Below, one piece after another: positions 1 through 7,056 of a DNA stretch of 31,523 nucleotides. Position 1 is the stretch's first letter; each line of letters opens with the position of its first letter. The notes beneath the pieces are model-generated. The model had not been told where the DNA came from. It ran no database searches and saw only the letters and a list, made by a program, of their open reading frames with translations. Both the position numbers and the translations under genes were made by a program. The stretch is from DATKKM01 sp036741795 (lineage in GTDB: Bacteria; Chloroflexota; Dehalococcoidia; SM23-28-2; RBG-16-64-32), in contig DAINRO010000023.1 of assembly GCA_036741795.1 (NCBI GenBank), positions 1 to 31,523 of the forward strand, given 5' to 3'.

Positions 1-1128
1 GGCGCCGACGAGTCCGACGAGATCGGTATCGTCCCCCACAAGGGCGTCCTCCAGCTCCACGCTGAGGCCGCCCTCAACGCCCTTGAAGACGCCGGCATCG
101 ACAAGCGCGACGTCGACGGCCTTTTCACCGCCGGTCCCGGCTTCGCCGCCTCCCTCCAGGTCGCCGAGTACCTGGGCATCACGCCCACTTACACCGACTC
201 CACCTCCGTCGGCGGCTCCTCCTTCGTCATCCACGTCGAGCACGCTGCCGCCGCCATCGCCGCCGGCCTCTGCAACGTCGCCCTCATCACCCACGGCGAG
301 AGCGGCGCCTCGGGCGGAAGACGTCCCGGCGCCGGGCGCCCACAGCAGGACCCGTGGTTCCCCTCGGCCCAGTTCGAGGCCCCCTACCACGTCGGCGGCC
401 CCGCCACGACCTACGCCCTCGGCTGCCAGCGCCACATGCACCAGTACGGCACGACCCACGAGCAGCTCGCCGAGATCGCCGTCGCCACCCGCAAGTGGGC
501 CGCCCTGAACCCTAAGGCGATGATGCGCGACCCGATTACGATCGACGACGTCCTCTCCTCGCGCTGGATCTCCTACCCGTTCCATCTCCTCGACTGCTGC
601 CTCGTCACCGACGCCGGCGGCGCGGTCGTCGTCACCTCCCTGGAGCGCGCCCGCGACCTCAAGAAGAAGCCGGTCCGCCTCCTCGGCTCCGGCGAGGCGA
701 CGACCCACTTCACGATGGCCAACCAGCCCGACCTCACGACCACCCCCGCCGCCATCTCCGGCCCCCTCGCCATGTCCATGGCCGGCGTCACCCACTCCGA
801 CTTCGACGTCGTCGAGGTCTATGACTCTTTCACCTACACCGTCCTCGTCACCCTCGAGGCCCTCGGCTTCTGCGCCCCCGGCGAGGGCGGCGCCTTCGTC
901 TCGGGCCAACGCACCGCCCCGGGCGGCGACTTCCCCCTCAACACCAGCGGCGGCGGCCTGTCGTACACGCACCCGGGCATGTTCGGCATGTTCCTGCTGA
1001 TAGAGGCAACCCGCCAGCTCCGAGGCGAATGCGGCGACCGCCAGGTCAAAGACGCGAAGCTAGCCCTCGTCAACGGCACCGGCGGCGCCATGTCCTCAAC
1101 CGGCACCCTCATCCTCGGAACAGAATAG
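1..1128 (+). CDS. Thiolase-like / SCP-x-type acyl-CoA protein (5' partial)
   Basis: The reading frame is open from base 1, so the N-terminus lies outside the window; 375 codons and a TAG stop are visible. The start of the visible part (EAALNALEDAGIDKRDVDGLF) and the C-terminal GGGLSYTHPG, QLRGE and LVNGTGG segments are typical of thiolase-fold proteins of the SCP-x/lipid-transfer group. Where classical thiolases carry the nucleophilic Cys, this protein reads STSVGGSSF (nt 202-225), so the acyl-accepting Cys is absent; the second thiolase Cys is not visible either, while the His of the THP motif is kept. Known Cys-less relatives such as the actinobacterial steroid aldolase Ltp2 work as retro-aldolases with a DUF35 partner. 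That role is only a hypothesis here. The MaoC and SDR genes downstream support acyl-CoA chain degradation. Confidence 0.8.
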   Translation, partial: GADESDEIGIVPHKGVLQLHAEAALNALEDAGIDKRDVDGLFTAGPGFAASLQVAEYLGITPTYTDSTSVGGSSFVIHVEHAAAAIAAGLCNVALITHGESGASGGRRPGAGRPQQDPWFPSAQFEAPYHVGGPATTYALGCQRHMHQYGTTHEQLAEIAVATRKWAALNPKAMMRDPITIDDVLSSRWISYPFHLLDCCLVTDAGGAVVVTSLERARDLKKKPVRLLGSGEATTHFTMANQPDLTTTPAAISGPLAMSMAGVTHSDFDVVEVYDSFTYTVLVTLEALGFCAPGEGGAFVSGQRTAPGGDFPLNTSGGGLSYTHPGMFGMFLLIEATRQLRGECGDRQVKDAKLALVNGTGGAMSSTGTLILGTE

Positions 1129-1153
1129 CCTCCAAAGAAAGCCAACCAAAAGA

Positions 1154-1221
1154 AATCTGTGCAATCTGTGCAATCTGTGGACCGATTCCTCCCAAGAAAA
1201 TCCGAGACATCTGAGACATCT
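1154..1221. repeat. Two 9-bp tandem repeat arrays
   Basis: The 109-bp spacer between the thiolase-like gene and the PHP gene holds AATCTGTGC, AATCTGTGC, AATCTGTGG at 1154-1180, and then GAGACATCT twice at 1204-1221, followed by GTGG and TTAACC. Both arrays have a 9-bp period and end in ATCTGTGG. No protein is encoded here. The function is unknown. Confidence 0.7.
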
Positions 1222-1237
1222 GTGGTTAACCTCTAGC

Positions 1238-1879
1238 ATGCTCATAGACCTCCACACCCACACCCACCCCCTCTCCCACGACAGCTCCCTGACCCCCGAC
1301 AACCTCATCGATGCTGCGAAAGCAGCCCGCCTCGACGGCGTCTGCCTCACCGAGCACGACTTTTTCTGGGACCCCGCCGACGCCGAAGCCCTCGGGCGCA
1401 AGCACAACTTCCTCGTCATCCGAGGCGTCGAGGTCAACACCGAGTGCGGCCACATCCTCGTCTTTGGCCTCGAACGCTTCGTCTACGGCATGCACCGCTT
1501 CGCCACCCTCGCGGCGATGGTCGAGGAGGCCGGCGGAGCGATGGTCGCCGCCCACCCCTACCGCCGCCAGCTCCCCTTCGAGCTCCGCGACTCCGGCGAC
1601 TGGTCCGAACCCCTCGAGCGGGCAGCCGCGAACCCGGCCTACGCCGCCGTCCACGCCATCGAGACACTCAACGGCCGCGGCACGCCCCGGGACAACAATT
1701 TCGCCGCCGAGGTGGCCGCCCTCGCCGGGTTGCCGACGACTGCGGGGAGCGATGCGCACCAGCGGTCTGACGTGGGGGTGTGCGCGACGGAGTTCCACAC
1801 TCAGATCACGGAGTTGGGCGATCTGATCGATGCCCTTCGTAAAGGGTCGCTCTTCACTCTTCACTCTCTACTCTTATAG
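1238..1879 (+). CDS. PHP-domain metal-dependent phosphoesterase
   Basis: A 213-residue protein with the complete set of PHP metal-binding motifs in order: HTHTH at residues 6-10, LTEHD near 37-41, GVEVN near 63, AAHPYR near 104 and GSDAH near 168. These form the trinuclear metal centre of PHP phosphoesterases such as YciV/TrpH, which act on nucleotides or sugar phosphates; the substrate cannot be told from sequence. The length is close to a stand-alone PHP domain. The last codons (SLFTLHSLLL) come from a pyrimidine-rich repeat that also occurs ahead of two later genes, so the natural C-terminus may be repeat-derived. The next gene starts 11 nt downstream. Confidence 0.85.
   Translation: MLIDLHTHTHPLSHDSSLTPDNLIDAAKAARLDGVCLTEHDFFWDPADAEALGRKHNFLVIRGVEVNTECGHILVFGLERFVYGMHRFATLAAMVEEAGGAMVAAHPYRRQLPFELRDSGDWSEPLERAAANPAYAAVHAIETLNGRGTPRDNNFAAEVAALAGLPTTAGSDAHQRSDVGVCATEFHTQITELGDLIDALRKGSLFTLHSLLL
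1850..1878. repeat. Pyrimidine-rich TTCACTC-type repeat, copy 1
   Basis: Degenerate iterations of TTCACTC/CTACTC form the 3' end of the PHP gene and stop about 12 nt before the next start codon. Similar tracts lie at 2464-2493 and 3569-3600, each just ahead of a start codon. Confidence 0.5.
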
Positions 1880-1889
1880 ACTTCCCATC

Positions 1890-2291
1890 ATGGATTTCAT
1901 CAACGACAAAATTCCCCGCAACCTCTCCTCCCGCCTCTGGCTCATCACCCTCCCTTCCGCCGTCTTCACCTTCGAGCGCCGCTCCGACGTCCCGAAGCTC
2001 CCCGCGACGCCCGCGCGCATCCTCGGCGGCCTCCTCATCATGGCGGGAGTTGGAGTGGGCATCGTCGCCGCGCAAAACCCCGAAACCACCATCTCCTACA
2101 ACGGCCCTGGCCAGGCCGTCGCCCGCAAGCCCGCCCTCATCGCCGGCCTCGTCACCCTCCTCGGCATCGCCCTGCTCCTCCGCTCCACCATGCTCGCCCT
2201 CTACACCATCGCCATCGCCATCGCCGGAGGCACCGATCGGGTAACCCTGGAAGAACCAAGTTCGCACACGCTCACGGGCGACGGGGGTTAG
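1890..2291 (+). CDS. Small membrane protein of unknown function
   Basis: A 133-residue protein that I do not recognise. The ATG at 1890 is preferred over an in-frame start at 1830, which would lie inside the PHP gene and translate the pyrimidine repeat. The first 48 residues are polar or amphipathic, with a cluster of basic residues. A hydrophobic segment follows (ILGGLLIMAGVGVGIVAAQ), then a short polar loop, then a long hydrophobic stretch (ALIAGLVTLLGIALLLR onward to IAIAIAGG) that could be one or two helices. The tail is short and polar. No Shine-Dalgarno site is obvious. A two- or three-helix inner-membrane protein is likely, with no functional clue. Confidence 0.6.
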   Translation: MDFINDKIPRNLSSRLWLITLPSAVFTFERRSDVPKLPATPARILGGLLIMAGVGVGIVAAQNPETTISYNGPGQAVARKPALIAGLVTLLGIALLLRSTMLALYTIAIAIAGGTDRVTLEEPSSHTLTGDGG

Positions 2292-2304
2292 AAGTGAGAA
2301 GAGT

Positions 2305-2353
2305 GAAGTTAGAGGTGTGGGATCGGTGCTGCGTCAGGACCACTTCTAACTTC
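2305..2353. terminator. Inverted repeat, possible transcript end
   Basis: GAAGTTAGAGGTG (2305-2317) pairs with CACTTCTAACTTC (2341-2353) with one G-T wobble and a 23-nt loop. It starts 14 nt after the membrane-protein stop. There is no T-tract, so it is a weak candidate for an intrinsic terminator and may simply be two inverted copies of a repeat. The remaining spacer to 2463 shows nothing else I can name. Confidence 0.35.
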
Positions 2354-2463
2354 TAACCTAACTTCGCCATCTCAATTGACACTTATCCACATACCAGTTA
2401 CATTCGGACGCACCGGAGATTGGGGGTTGGATTCTCCCGCCCCTGCAACCCCCAATCTTCCTT

Positions 2464-2493
2464 CCTTTCACCCTTTACTCTTCACCCTTCCAC
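2464..2493. repeat. Pyrimidine-rich TTCACCC-type repeat, copy 2
   Basis: Runs of TTTCACCC, TTTACTC and TTCACCC occupy the 30 nt directly before the Shine-Dalgarno site of the following MaoC-type gene. The tract is purine-poor on this strand and resembles the copies at 1850 and 3569. Confidence 0.5.
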
Positions 2494-2505
2494 CGGAGGT
2501 GGCCT

Positions 2506-2982
2506 TTGACCCAACAAACATCCGTCATCACCGACGACATGCGCGCCCGCATCGGCGTCGAGTCCGAGCCCGTCGCCTACGAGATCGATAACACCGGCTG
2601 CCGCCAGTTCGCCCGCGCCGTCGGCTACACCGACCCTGTCTACTTCGACGAGACGGCCGCAAAGGCGGCGGGTCACCGCGGCATCCCCGCCCCGGTCGGG
2701 TTCCTCGGCCACCCCGTCGTCGTCCCCGGCCAGCCCAGCCGCACCCCCGAACCCTTCCGCATGGACATCCCCTACAAGCGAGTCCTCAACGGCGGCACCG
2801 ACATCGAGTACCTTGCAGACGTCTGTGCCGGCGACAAACTCACCGCCACCACCAAGCTCGCCGACCTCTCCGAGCGCGAAGGCCGCATGGGTCCGATGCT
2901 AATCGTCAACACAGAAACAACCTTCAAGAACGACAATGGCGAGACGGTGGCTATTCAGCGCGGGACAGCTATCAGGTATTGA
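2506..2982 (+). CDS. MaoC-like dehydratase, N-terminal-type subunit
   Basis: A 158-residue protein resembling the N-terminal hot-dog half (FAS1-like dehydratase) of MaoC-family hydratases: FARAVGYTDPVYFDETAAKAAGHRGIPAPVGF near residues 36-68, then a DIEYLADVCAGDKLTATTKLADLSEREGRMGPMLIVNTE strand region typical of the fold. Such subunits usually lack the catalytic Asp/His and pair with an active MaoC subunit, here encoded 23 nt downstream. The start is TTG at 2506, chosen because GGAGGT at 2495-2500 lies 5 nt upstream and the conserved domain begins soon after. The pair would hydrate enoyl-CoA to (3R)-hydroxyacyl-CoA, feeding the SDR dehydrogenases that follow. Confidence 0.8.
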   Translation: MTQQTSVITDDMRARIGVESEPVAYEIDNTGCRQFARAVGYTDPVYFDETAAKAAGHRGIPAPVGFLGHPVVVPGQPSRTPEPFRMDIPYKRVLNGGTDIEYLADVCAGDKLTATTKLADLSEREGRMGPMLIVNTETTFKNDNGETVAIQRGTAIRY

Positions 2983-3005
2983 TGGAGCCCGAAGGAACTT
3001 AACCG

Positions 3006-3449
3006 ATGACAGAATCTCAAGCCCAGACCTACTTCGAAGACGTAACCACCGGCCAGGAAATCCCTAAGGTCGCCCTAACCGCCACCTCCCAGCAGCTCGT
3101 CTACTGGGCCGCCGGCTCCGGCGACTACTACCAGATCCACTACGACAAGGACTTCGCCCAGAACACTGGCCTCCCCGAGCGCATCACCCACGGCGCCCTC
3201 AAGCACGCCCTCCTCGGGCGCATGCTGGACGAATGGACCGGTCCCGCCGGCCGAGTCGTCCGCGTCAAGTGCGACTACCGGGGCATGGACATGATCGACA
3301 AGGACGTCACCTCGCGAGGCGTCATCACCGGCAAGCGCACCGAAAACGGCCGCAACCTCGTAGATCTAGAAGTCTGGACCGAAGACCCCGAAGGACAGAA
3401 GACAACCCCCGGCACCGCCACGGTAGAGTTGCCGTCAAAAGGAACGTGA
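3006..3449 (+). CDS. MaoC-type (R)-enoyl-CoA hydratase, catalytic subunit
   Basis: A 147-residue single hot-dog protein. The hydratase-2 motif is present near residues 37-56 as GSGDYYQIHYDKDFA, with the catalytic Asp and His, followed by GLPERITHGALKHALLGRML, the usual second part of the MaoC signature. It is expected to add water to a trans-2-enoyl-CoA to give the (3R)-hydroxy product, probably as a heterodimer with the preceding N-terminal-type subunit. In other bacteria the two halves occur fused or as HadA/HadB-like pairs. The spacing to the upstream gene is 23 nt and the ATG is preceded by GAAGGAACTT, a reasonable ribosome site. Confidence 0.85.
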   Translation: MTESQAQTYFEDVTTGQEIPKVALTATSQQLVYWAAGSGDYYQIHYDKDFAQNTGLPERITHGALKHALLGRMLDEWTGPAGRVVRVKCDYRGMDMIDKDVTSRGVITGKRTENGRNLVDLEVWTEDPEGQKTTPGTATVELPSKGT

Positions 3450-3480
3450 CAATGACGATGCATCGGAACTGTTGCCTGTC

Positions 3481-3532
3481 ATCCTGCGGAGCGCATCCCT
3501 CTGCAATCGGCGCGAAGCCCTTTCCGCAGGAT
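3481..3532. repeat. Intergenic inverted-repeat element
   Basis: A perfect 10-bp inverted repeat, ATCCTGCGGA at 3481-3490 and TCCGCAGGAT at 3523-3532, with a 32-nt loop. It sits in the 165-bp spacer between the MaoC gene and the first SDR gene. TGTC just before the left arm and CTGGGGCGG just after the right arm recall dispersed TGTCATCCTG-type intergenic repeats, though I cannot confirm copies elsewhere. Confidence 0.55.
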
Positions 3533-3568
3533 CTGGGGCGGGGAAACCACTGTGATCGCGCCAGGCCC

Positions 3569-3600
3569 CTTTCACCATTCACTTCTCACCATTCACCATT
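3569..3600. repeat. Pyrimidine-rich TTCACCA-type repeat, copy 3
   Basis: TTCACCA, TTCACTTC, TCACCA, TTCACCA iterate immediately before the first SDR gene, ending about 14 nt before its ATG. This is the clearest of the three TTCAC-type tracts. Confidence 0.6.
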
Positions 3601-3614
3601 CGGCGACGGCCACC

Positions 3615-4553
3615 ATGACCGATCTCCTTAAGGACAAGATCGCCGTCATCACTGGCGCCGGCCGCGGCATCGGCCGCGGCATCGCCCTCCTCATGGCCTC
3701 CGAAGGCGCAAAGGTCGTCGTCAACGACCCCGGCGTCGGCCCTGACGGCACCGGCCACGACGACGGCCCGGCCGCCCAGGTGGTCGAGGAGGTGAAGGCC
3801 GCGGGCGGCACCGCCACCGCGAACTTCGACACCGTAGCGACCGAGGAGGGTGGCGAGAACATCATCAAGACTGCCCTCGACACCTACGGCCGCATCGACA
3901 TCCTCGTCAACAACGCGGGCATCCTCCGCGACCGGATGATCTTCAACATGAGCGAGCAGGAGTGGGACGAGGTCATCGCCGTCCACCTTGATGGCCACTT
4001 CAACACCATCAAGCCCGCCTCCCAGGTCATGCGCCAGCAGCGCTACGGCCGGATCATCAACTTCAGCTCCGAGTCCGGCCTCTGGGGCAACGCCGGGCAG
4101 GCGAACTACGGCGCCGCCAAGTCCGGCATCGCCGGCATCACCCGCGTCGTCGCCCGCGACCTCGGCCGCTACGGCGTCACCTGCAACGCCATCGCCCCCC
4201 GCGCCTGGACCCGCCTCGTCGCCACCATCCCCGACAACCGCCCCGGCCGCCCCGAACCCAAGGAAGACGCTCCGCCCCGTCCGAAAATGGATCCCGAAGA
4301 CATCGCCCCGATGACCGCCTACCTCGCCAGCGACAACGCCTGGAACATCAACGGCCAAATCTTCCACGTCTACGGAGGCATCGTCTCCGTCCTCAACCAC
4401 CCCCTCCCCTGGCGCACCATCTACAAACCCGGCATGTGGACCCTGGACGAGCTTTCGGCCCAGATCCCAACAATGCTGGAGGGCACGGATAATCCGATGC
4501 CCCCGGCGGAACGCATCGAGGGGCCTGCCACGGCCGCTGAGGTGACGGGCTGA
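3615..4553 (+). CDS. SDR (3R)-hydroxyacyl-CoA dehydrogenase-like
   Basis: A 312-residue short-chain dehydrogenase. TGAGRGIGRG near residue 13 is the dinucleotide-binding loop; NNAG, the catalytic Ser of NFSSESG, and YGAAK (Tyr/Lys) complete the active site. The NDPGV...DDGPAAQVVEE insertion after the second strand is like the dehydrogenase domain of peroxisomal multifunctional enzyme type 2, which oxidises (3R)-hydroxyacyl-CoA with NAD. Residues where most relatives have APGA read APRAW, so the Pro-Gly turn before the substrate loop is altered. ATG 3615 is preferred to the in-frame start at 3552, which would translate repeat sequence. It overlaps the next SDR gene by one base (TGATG) and is clearly its paralogue. 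Confidence 0.85.
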   Translation: MTDLLKDKIAVITGAGRGIGRGIALLMASEGAKVVVNDPGVGPDGTGHDDGPAAQVVEEVKAAGGTATANFDTVATEEGGENIIKTALDTYGRIDILVNNAGILRDRMIFNMSEQEWDEVIAVHLDGHFNTIKPASQVMRQQRYGRIINFSSESGLWGNAGQANYGAAKSGIAGITRVVARDLGRYGVTCNAIAPRAWTRLVATIPDNRPGRPEPKEDAPPRPKMDPEDIAPMTAYLASDNAWNINGQIFHVYGGIVSVLNHPLPWRTIYKPGMWTLDELSAQIPTMLEGTDNPMPPAERIEGPATAAEVTG

Positions 4554-5503
4554 TGGGCCGGCTTGAAGGACGATCGGCAGTAGTCACCGGAGCAGGCCGA
4601 GGCATCGGCCGCGCCGTCGCCTTGCTCCTCGCCGAAGAAGGCGCAAGCGTAGTCGTCAACGACCCGGGAGTCAGCGTCGATGGCACAGGCCAAGACGACG
4701 GCCCCGCGGCTCAAGTGGTGGAGGAAATCAAGGCCGCGGGCGGCAACGCCGTCGCTAACACGGACACCGTCGCGACCTCAGCAGGCGGCGAGGCGATGGT
4801 CACGCAGTGCGTCGATGCCTTCGGCAAGATCGACATTTTGATCAACGTCGCCGGCATCCTCCGCGACCGCATGATCTTCAACATGTCCCACGAGGAATGG
4901 CGCGCCGTCACGGACGTCCACCTCAAGGGCCACTTCAACACAATCAAGCCCGCTTCGATCCTCATGCGTCAGCAGCGCTCCGGCCGCATCGTAAACTTCT
5001 CGTCGATCTCGGGCCTCCGGGGCATCTCAGGCCAGACGAACTACGGTGCCGCCAAGGCCGCCATCGCCGGACTAACACGCGTCGTCGGCCGCGACCTCGG
5101 CCGCTACGGCGTCACCTGCAACGCCATCGCGCCCGGCGCCGCCACCCGCATGACCGCCACCGTCCCCGACGCCGCCCGCCAGCTCCGCGCCGCCACCCAA
5201 ACCCAGCAGCAAACAGCGATGTCACGCAGCGTCACCCCCACCCCCGAACACGTCGCCCCGATGACAGTCTGGCTCTGCACCGACGACGCCTGGAACGTCA
5301 ACGGCAAAATCTTCCACGTCGCCGGCGGCTCAATCTCCCTCGCCCACGAAGAAGACCCCATCCACACGATCGAAAAAACCGGTCAATGGACCGTCCAGGA
5401 ACTAATCGAACTGGTCCCCAACCAGCTAATGCACGGGATCATCAACCCGGCCCCACCGCCAGCAGACCTCGACGAGGTTCCGGGCCGCCCAGCGCCAGTC
5501 TGA
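4553..5503 (+). CDS. SDR (3R)-hydroxyacyl-CoA dehydrogenase-like, second copy
   Basis: A 316-residue short-chain dehydrogenase, paralogous to the gene just upstream over nearly its whole length: the same TGAGRGIGR loop, NDPGVSVDGTGQDDGPAAQVVEEIKAAGG block, RDRMIFNMS segment and NYGAAK active site. This copy keeps the normal APGAATRM turn. The C-terminal tail after the Rossmann fold (WNVNGKIFHVAGG onward) is longer than in simple ketoacyl reductases and matches the upstream copy. Translation is coupled through the TGATG overlap. The two proteins could form a heterodimer or handle different acyl chains. The gene ends 4 nt from the convergent patatin gene. Confidence 0.87.
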   Translation: MGRLEGRSAVVTGAGRGIGRAVALLLAEEGASVVVNDPGVSVDGTGQDDGPAAQVVEEIKAAGGNAVANTDTVATSAGGEAMVTQCVDAFGKIDILINVAGILRDRMIFNMSHEEWRAVTDVHLKGHFNTIKPASILMRQQRSGRIVNFSSISGLRGISGQTNYGAAKAAIAGLTRVVGRDLGRYGVTCNAIAPGAATRMTATVPDAARQLRAATQTQQQTAMSRSVTPTPEHVAPMTVWLCTDDAWNVNGKIFHVAGGSISLAHEEDPIHTIEKTGQWTVQELIELVPNQLMHGIINPAPPPADLDEVPGRPAPV

Positions 5504-5507
5504 GCAG

Positions 5508-6479
5508 CTAAGCGGCAGTCAGCTGGGCGCAAAGCGCGTCCAGCGTCGTCTTTTCGCTGGCTACGAGTTCGTTCCCCAGTTGCTGAAGCGCTTCGAGATT
5601 CTTCGGGCTGGCATCGTCCATCGCATCGCTGGCGCCCTCGAGCCGCGTCTGGAACCGGTAGTAACGCGCGAGCCCATCAACCCCCGGCAGTAGCTGCCGC
5701 AACTGGAAATCCACCGTATCGCTGATCCCGTCGAAGACCACGTCAAGGATGGGCCGCGCCCAACTCGCCTCGCCCCATCCCTTCACTTCGTCGTACGACA
5801 GCGGATCGGTGTTCTCGCCAGTCCCAAGCGACACCAGCAGCACATCGGTAGCTGTCGGGTCCACATCTCGTACCTCGGCAAAGGCGCACATCGCCGGGTT
5901 GATCGCGAACACCCCGCCATCGATCAGCGCCAGGTACGCCGGATCGGCGTTCGAGTCGATCTTCGCCGGCTCGAAGTAAGTGGGCGCGGCCGATGTGGCC
6001 CAGGCCGCGTCGCGCATCAAGTAGTTCGCATCCGCCTGGGTCCTGGCGTGACGTGTCTTGAAGAAGTGTGGCTTGCGCGCCCCGATGTCGTACGAGGTGA
6101 CGATCACGTCCGTCAACGCATCGGCGAGGCGGGAATCGCCGAAGTAAGTGTCGAGCCTGTTCTCGAGAGGACCAGAAGGGTAGCGTTCCTCAAAGAACTG
6201 CCAGAAGGGCAGCGTCCGCGGGAAACGCTGTGCGAAGATGACCGGCCCCTCTTTCACGTAGAGGTCGATCCCGCTGGCCGCGGTATACATGGGCTTCCCG
6301 TCCGAGCCAGGCCTGGTCAGGCCGAGCGCGATGATCCCGCCGGTAGAAGTACCGGCGATCAGGTCGAACAGTTCGGAGATCGGCTTGCCGGTCTGCTCCT
6401 CGATATAGGCGAGGACGGTTGCGGGGATGATGCCCTTAATGCCGCCACCGTCGATCGAGAGGACTTTGACGGCGGTCAC
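5508..6479 (-). CDS. Patatin-like phospholipase
   Basis: About 323 residues. It has all the patatin elements: the oxyanion loop DGGGIKG at residues 10-16, the nucleophile elbow GTSTGG at 43-48 (Ser45) and the dyad DGG at 187-189. Such enzymes are Ser-Asp lipid acyl hydrolases. The start is placed at GTG 6479, 7 nt after the GNAT stop, because homology begins at once (KVLSIDGGG). The frame stays open upstream to 6758, but that stretch is antisense-like sequence inside the GNAT gene. It is the last gene of the long minus-strand operon and may take part in membrane lipid turnover. Confidence 0.87.
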   Translation of the reverse strand: MTAVKVLSIDGGGIKGIIPATVLAYIEEQTGKPISELFDLIAGTSTGGIIALGLTRPGSDGKPMYTAASGIDLYVKEGPVIFAQRFPRTLPFWQFFEERYPSGPLENRLDTYFGDSRLADALTDVIVTSYDIGARKPHFFKTRHARTQADANYLMRDAAWATSAAPTYFEPAKIDSNADPAYLALIDGGVFAINPAMCAFAEVRDVDPTATDVLLVSLGTGENTDPLSYDEVKGWGEASWARPILDVVFDGISDTVDFQLRQLLPGVDGLARYYRFQTRLEGASDAMDDASPKNLEALQQLGNELVASEKTTLDALCAQLTAA

Positions 6480-6486
6480 GTGGAGT

Positions 6487-7056
6487 TCAGGCGGTAGCGC
6501 TGCCCACGGGCAGACGCGCGTGAACCGGGATGCGGCTCCGTTCCATGAGGACGAAGGTGCGGCCGTCACGCCATGAGACCCCGGATTCCACGAAACCGAC
6601 GCGCTGGAAGGCGCGCCGCGCTCGGAGGTTCCAGTCGAGGGTGTGGAGGTAAAGGCGGGTGACGTGTCCCGACTCAAGCAGGGCGTTCGTGACCGCTCCG
6701 AGGGCGTCCGAACCATAACCCTGGTCCCAGAACTCTCGCTCACCGATGCTGATGCCAATTTCGGCTTCGCGACGGGTCTCGTCGAAGTTGTAGTACATGA
6801 CGTTGCCGATGTGGCGGCCGGTCTCGTCTTCGATGGCGAATGACCGCCCAGTCATATCGGTGAAGCGGAAGTCGAACGACCAGTTGCGGTGGTAATTCAC
6901 GAACGGAGCGAGAACGGGGCGGGATGCGTCAAACTCCGCGAGTTCGTCGTCTGACCGCCAGCGGTACTCGTTCTGGGCGTCCGCGATCCCCTTGCGACGA
7001 ACGACGGTCTTCTTACCGCGAGCGACCACATCGTCCTGGCGGGGGAGGCCAATCAT
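6487..7056 (-). CDS. GNAT N-acetyltransferase, RimJ/RimL type
   Basis: A 189-residue protein with GNAT features: FAIEDETGRHIGNVMYYNFDETRREAEIGISIGEREFWDQGYGSDAL, in which the QGYGSDA segment is the acetyl-CoA pyrophosphate-binding motif A, then LYLHTLDWNLRARRAFQRVGFVESG, the usual motif B with the N-x-RA-x-R-AFQRVGF signature. The likely reaction is transfer of an acetyl group from acetyl-CoA to an amine, and the substrate is unknown. The ATG overlaps the Nudix stop by 4 nt (ATGA), so translation is coupled. The first 30 residues are basic and may be a flexible lead. Confidence 0.85.
   Translation of the reverse strand: MIGLPRQDDVVARGKKTVVRRKGIADAQNEYRWRSDDELAEFDASRPVLAPFVNYHRNWSFDFRFTDMTGRSFAIEDETGRHIGNVMYYNFDETRREAEIGISIGEREFWDQGYGSDALGAVTNALLESGHVTRLYLHTLDWNLRARRAFQRVGFVESGVSWRDGRTFVLMERSRIPVHARLPVGSATA

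Noticed and set aside
3579..4400. 273-codon open frame antisense to the first SDR gene
   Set aside because: It mirrors the codon bias of the SDR gene and gives low-complexity Val/Gly/Ala/Asp sequence with no motif.
5508..6758. 416-residue version of the patatin
   Set aside because: The extra 93 residues are Ser/Thr/Pro-rich shadow sequence inside the GNAT gene; patatin homology begins at GTG 6479.
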